Positions 6,657 to 7,571 of a DNA stretch of 7,571 bases are shown here, in pieces. Each line of letters starts with the position of its first letter. The stretch's first letter is position 1. The stretch is from contig JAFYUG010000151.1 of NCBI GenBank assembly GCA_017558545.1, positions 1-7,571 on the forward strand, written 5' to 3'. Below the pieces are notes generated by a model, which had not been told where the DNA came from, searched no databases, and saw only the letters and a program-made list of their open reading frames with translations. The position numbers and the translations under genes are program-made. This DNA comes from Oscillospiraceae bacterium (GTDB lineage Bacteria > Bacillota > Clostridia > Oscillospirales > Oscillospiraceae).

Positions 6657-7400
6657 CTATATTTTTACGGTCTTCCATCCGGCCTTTCTTCTCTCCATTT
6701 CCGCGATGCTCTCTTCATCGGTGCGGAAGGGGAGAGGAGTCCAGGGCATTTCCACAAGGGCGGTGGCCACTTCGGAAAGCTTCTGATAGGGGATGGAGAT
6801 AAGATGCATACCGGGAGGATAAACTCCAATTCTCTTCATGCCGAAATGAAGTCCGGTGATGCAGAAATTAACCTTTCCGCAGGTGTAGGGATAGGCAAAA
6901 AGCCATGCGCAGCTGTTAACAAGGGAGCTTTTGCTCTCCCAAAGGTCGCCGGAAATATAGCTGGTGGCGCGCATGAGTATTTCCGCCTGAGAGTTGTTGG
7001 CAAGGCAAAGAAGCAGGTCCGGGTCAAAATCGCATTTGTTCAGAGGGGCGAAGCTTACGTAGTTCGCGGTGCCCTCGGGCAATATTGGGTACTGGGTGTG
7101 GAGCTTGGCGTTGGCGGCGGCAGTTTGATAAAGCTCCGCGTCCTGACCAACCTGACCGCTTTTGTGAAGGGGGTCCAGCGGTCTCATACCAAGGGAAATG
7201 GCGCCGGAGCAGGCCTCGTTTTCAAGGGTGATGTAAAAAGCCTCGCCGCTTACCTGAGCCTCCTTGGCAAACTGGCAAAGAGCCAGTTTCTTATCCGACT
7301 GGGGCAAGTTTTCCGGCTTTTCGCCGGAAAACTTTACCGCAACAGGAGGAAATTCCATTTCAAGAGCCATAAAGGCTTCTATTTGCTGTTGAGTGAGCAT
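6657..7400 (-). CDS. DUF169 (PF02596-like) protein of unknown function, 247 aa
   Basis: I recognise the DUF169 pattern rather than a function: PPVAVKFSGEKP near the start (18-29), ALCQFAKEA (40-48), YITLENEACSGAISLG (56-71) and PYTCGKVNFCITG (171-183). The protein has seven cysteines (42, 64, 123, 132, 164, 174, 180), several in conserved positions, so metal or cofactor binding is possible but unproven. It has no signal peptide or membrane helix and should be cytoplasmic. GGAGG (7409-7413) sits 8 nt before the ATG at 7400. The gene starts 35 nt after a glycyl radical enzyme stop codon, with no hairpin between them, and ends 13 nt before the ene-reductase, so the three are probably co-transcribed. 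In that setting it could be an accessory or redox protein for either enzyme. The family call is fairly sure, the role unknown. Confidence 0.85.
   Translation of the reverse strand: MLTQQQIEAFMALEMEFPPVAVKFSGEKPENLPQSDKKLALCQFAKEAQVSGEAFYITLENEACSGAISLGMRPLDPLHKSGQVGQDAELYQTAAANAKLHTQYPILPEGTANYVSFAPLNKCDFDPDLLLCLANNSQAEILMRATSYISGDLWESKSSLVNSCAWLFAYPYTCGKVNFCITGLHFGMKRIGVYPPGMHLISIPYQKLSEVATALVEMPWTPLPFRTDEESIAEMERRKAGWKTVKI
7271..7332 (-). other. Two tandem perfect hairpins in the 5' coding part of the DUF169 gene
   Basis: The first, on the transcript, has a 10-bp stem (7308-7317 with 7323-7332) and a GAAAA loop. The second, 20 nt further on, has a 6-bp stem (7271-7276 with 7282-7287) and also a 5-nt loop. 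They fall in codons of about 23-43, which include the conserved LCQ segment. Both are exact in sequence. Whether they matter for mRNA folding or merely reflect codon content is not known. Confidence 0.4.
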
Positions 7401-7435
7401 ATTTTGTTCCTCCCTTAGTCTTTATAAAAAGTATA

Positions 7436-7571
7436 TCAGATATTTTCGTGCATGGTGCGCTGAACTATCTCGGCCTGCAGCTCGCGGGGCAGATCGATGA
7501 AGTAGGCGCTGTAACCGCCGACGCGAACGAGGAGGTTCTTGTGCTCCTCGGGGTTCTTCAGAGCTGCCTGC
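7436..7571 (-). CDS. Glycyl radical enzyme (pyruvate formate-lyase-like), C-terminal 44 codons
   Basis: The minus-strand frame from the window edge to the TGA at 7436-7438 reads as the glycyl radical domain of a PFL-type enzyme. The motif RVGGYSAYFIDL contains the glycine (in GGY) that a radical-SAM activase converts to the protein radical, and the usual tail ELQAEIVQRTMHENI ends the protein. The preceding NPEEHKNLLV also fits the family. These enzymes start radical chemistry on substrates such as pyruvate, choline, glycerol, isethionate or 4-hydroxyproline. The fragment lacks the active-site cysteine and substrate residues, so the subtype cannot be told. RVGGYSA is more like the dehydratase/lyase subfamilies than classical PFL (RVSGYAV). 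The codons visible are mostly C- or G-ending, as in a highly expressed gene. The DUF169 gene follows after 35 nt, with no activase gene on this side, so an activase would have to be upstream or elsewhere. Confidence 0.9.
   Translation of the reverse strand, partial: QAALKNPEEHKNLLVRVGGYSAYFIDLPRELQAEIVQRTMHENI

Noticed and set aside
4595..6802. A 735-codon open frame on the plus strand, antisense to the whole ene-reductase gene
   Set aside because: Its codons coincide exactly with the sense codons, so it stays open because the ene-reductase avoids TTA, CTA and TCA codons. The translation is an Ala/Gly/Asn/Val-rich mixture with no recognisable domain, whereas the minus strand encodes a full conserved enzyme with a good ribosome binding site.
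7401..7435. Separate promoter for the DUF169 gene in the 35-nt gap (TATAAA-like sequence near 7420-7425)
   Set aside because: There is no matching -35 element at suitable spacing and no terminator after the glycyl radical gene, so read-through is simpler.
1..7571. tRNA, rRNA, riboswitch, CRISPR array, insertion sequence or phage attachment site
   Set aside because: The gaps between genes are short and hold only the promoter, operator and hairpin elements listed. No cloverleaf, regularly spaced repeats, transposase or integrase motifs were seen.

Overview
The window looks like chromosomal DNA of an anaerobic, low-G+C-lineage Firmicute (class Clostridia), though its base composition is moderate. 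The signs are strong AGGAGG-type ribosome binding sites, a Bacillus/Clostridium-style PhoP/PhoR pair, a clostridial enoate-reductase-type flavoenzyme and a glycyl radical enzyme, which is a strictly anaerobic chemistry. This assignment is inferred from gene families and signals, not from any marker gene. All six genes read on the minus strand, so transcription runs from high to low coordinates.

Right-hand block (7571 down to about 3190), a probable four-gene operon. It opens with the last 44 codons of a glycyl radical enzyme (7436-7571, cut by the window edge). After 35 nt comes a cysteine-containing DUF169 protein (6657-7400). After 13 nt comes a 657-residue FMN/FAD/[4Fe-4S] ene-reductase of the FadH/BaiCD/enoate-reductase family (4670-6643). 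After 53 nt, which hold a perfect 11-bp hairpin, comes a MATE multidrug/organic-cation exporter (3234-4616). A hairpin at 3190-3219 probably ends the transcript. The set suggests anaerobic conversion of an organic substrate: radical elimination or cleavage, then reduction of a C=C bond, with export or tolerance provided by the MATE pump. The substrate cannot be read from the sequence.

Middle block (3185 down to 751), a phosphate-type two-component system. A phoB/phoP-like response regulator (2419-3099) overlaps by 11 nt a phoR-like membrane histidine kinase (795-2429). Upstream of the regulator are three hexamers at exact 11-bp spacing, the last of which doubles as the -35 element. This is the layout expected of an autoregulatory Pho box. 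A perfect 19-bp-stem intrinsic terminator begins 2 nt after the kinase stop codon.

Left-hand block (711 down to 1): a separate promoter drives the start of a Na+/phosphate cotransporter gene (1-643, cut by the window edge). Its ribosome binding site can be drawn into a hairpin. Having the transporter next to phoB-phoR strengthens the phosphate assignment for the two-component system. No tRNA, rRNA, CRISPR array, insertion sequence or phage gene was seen, and no gene-free stretch exceeds about 150 nt.
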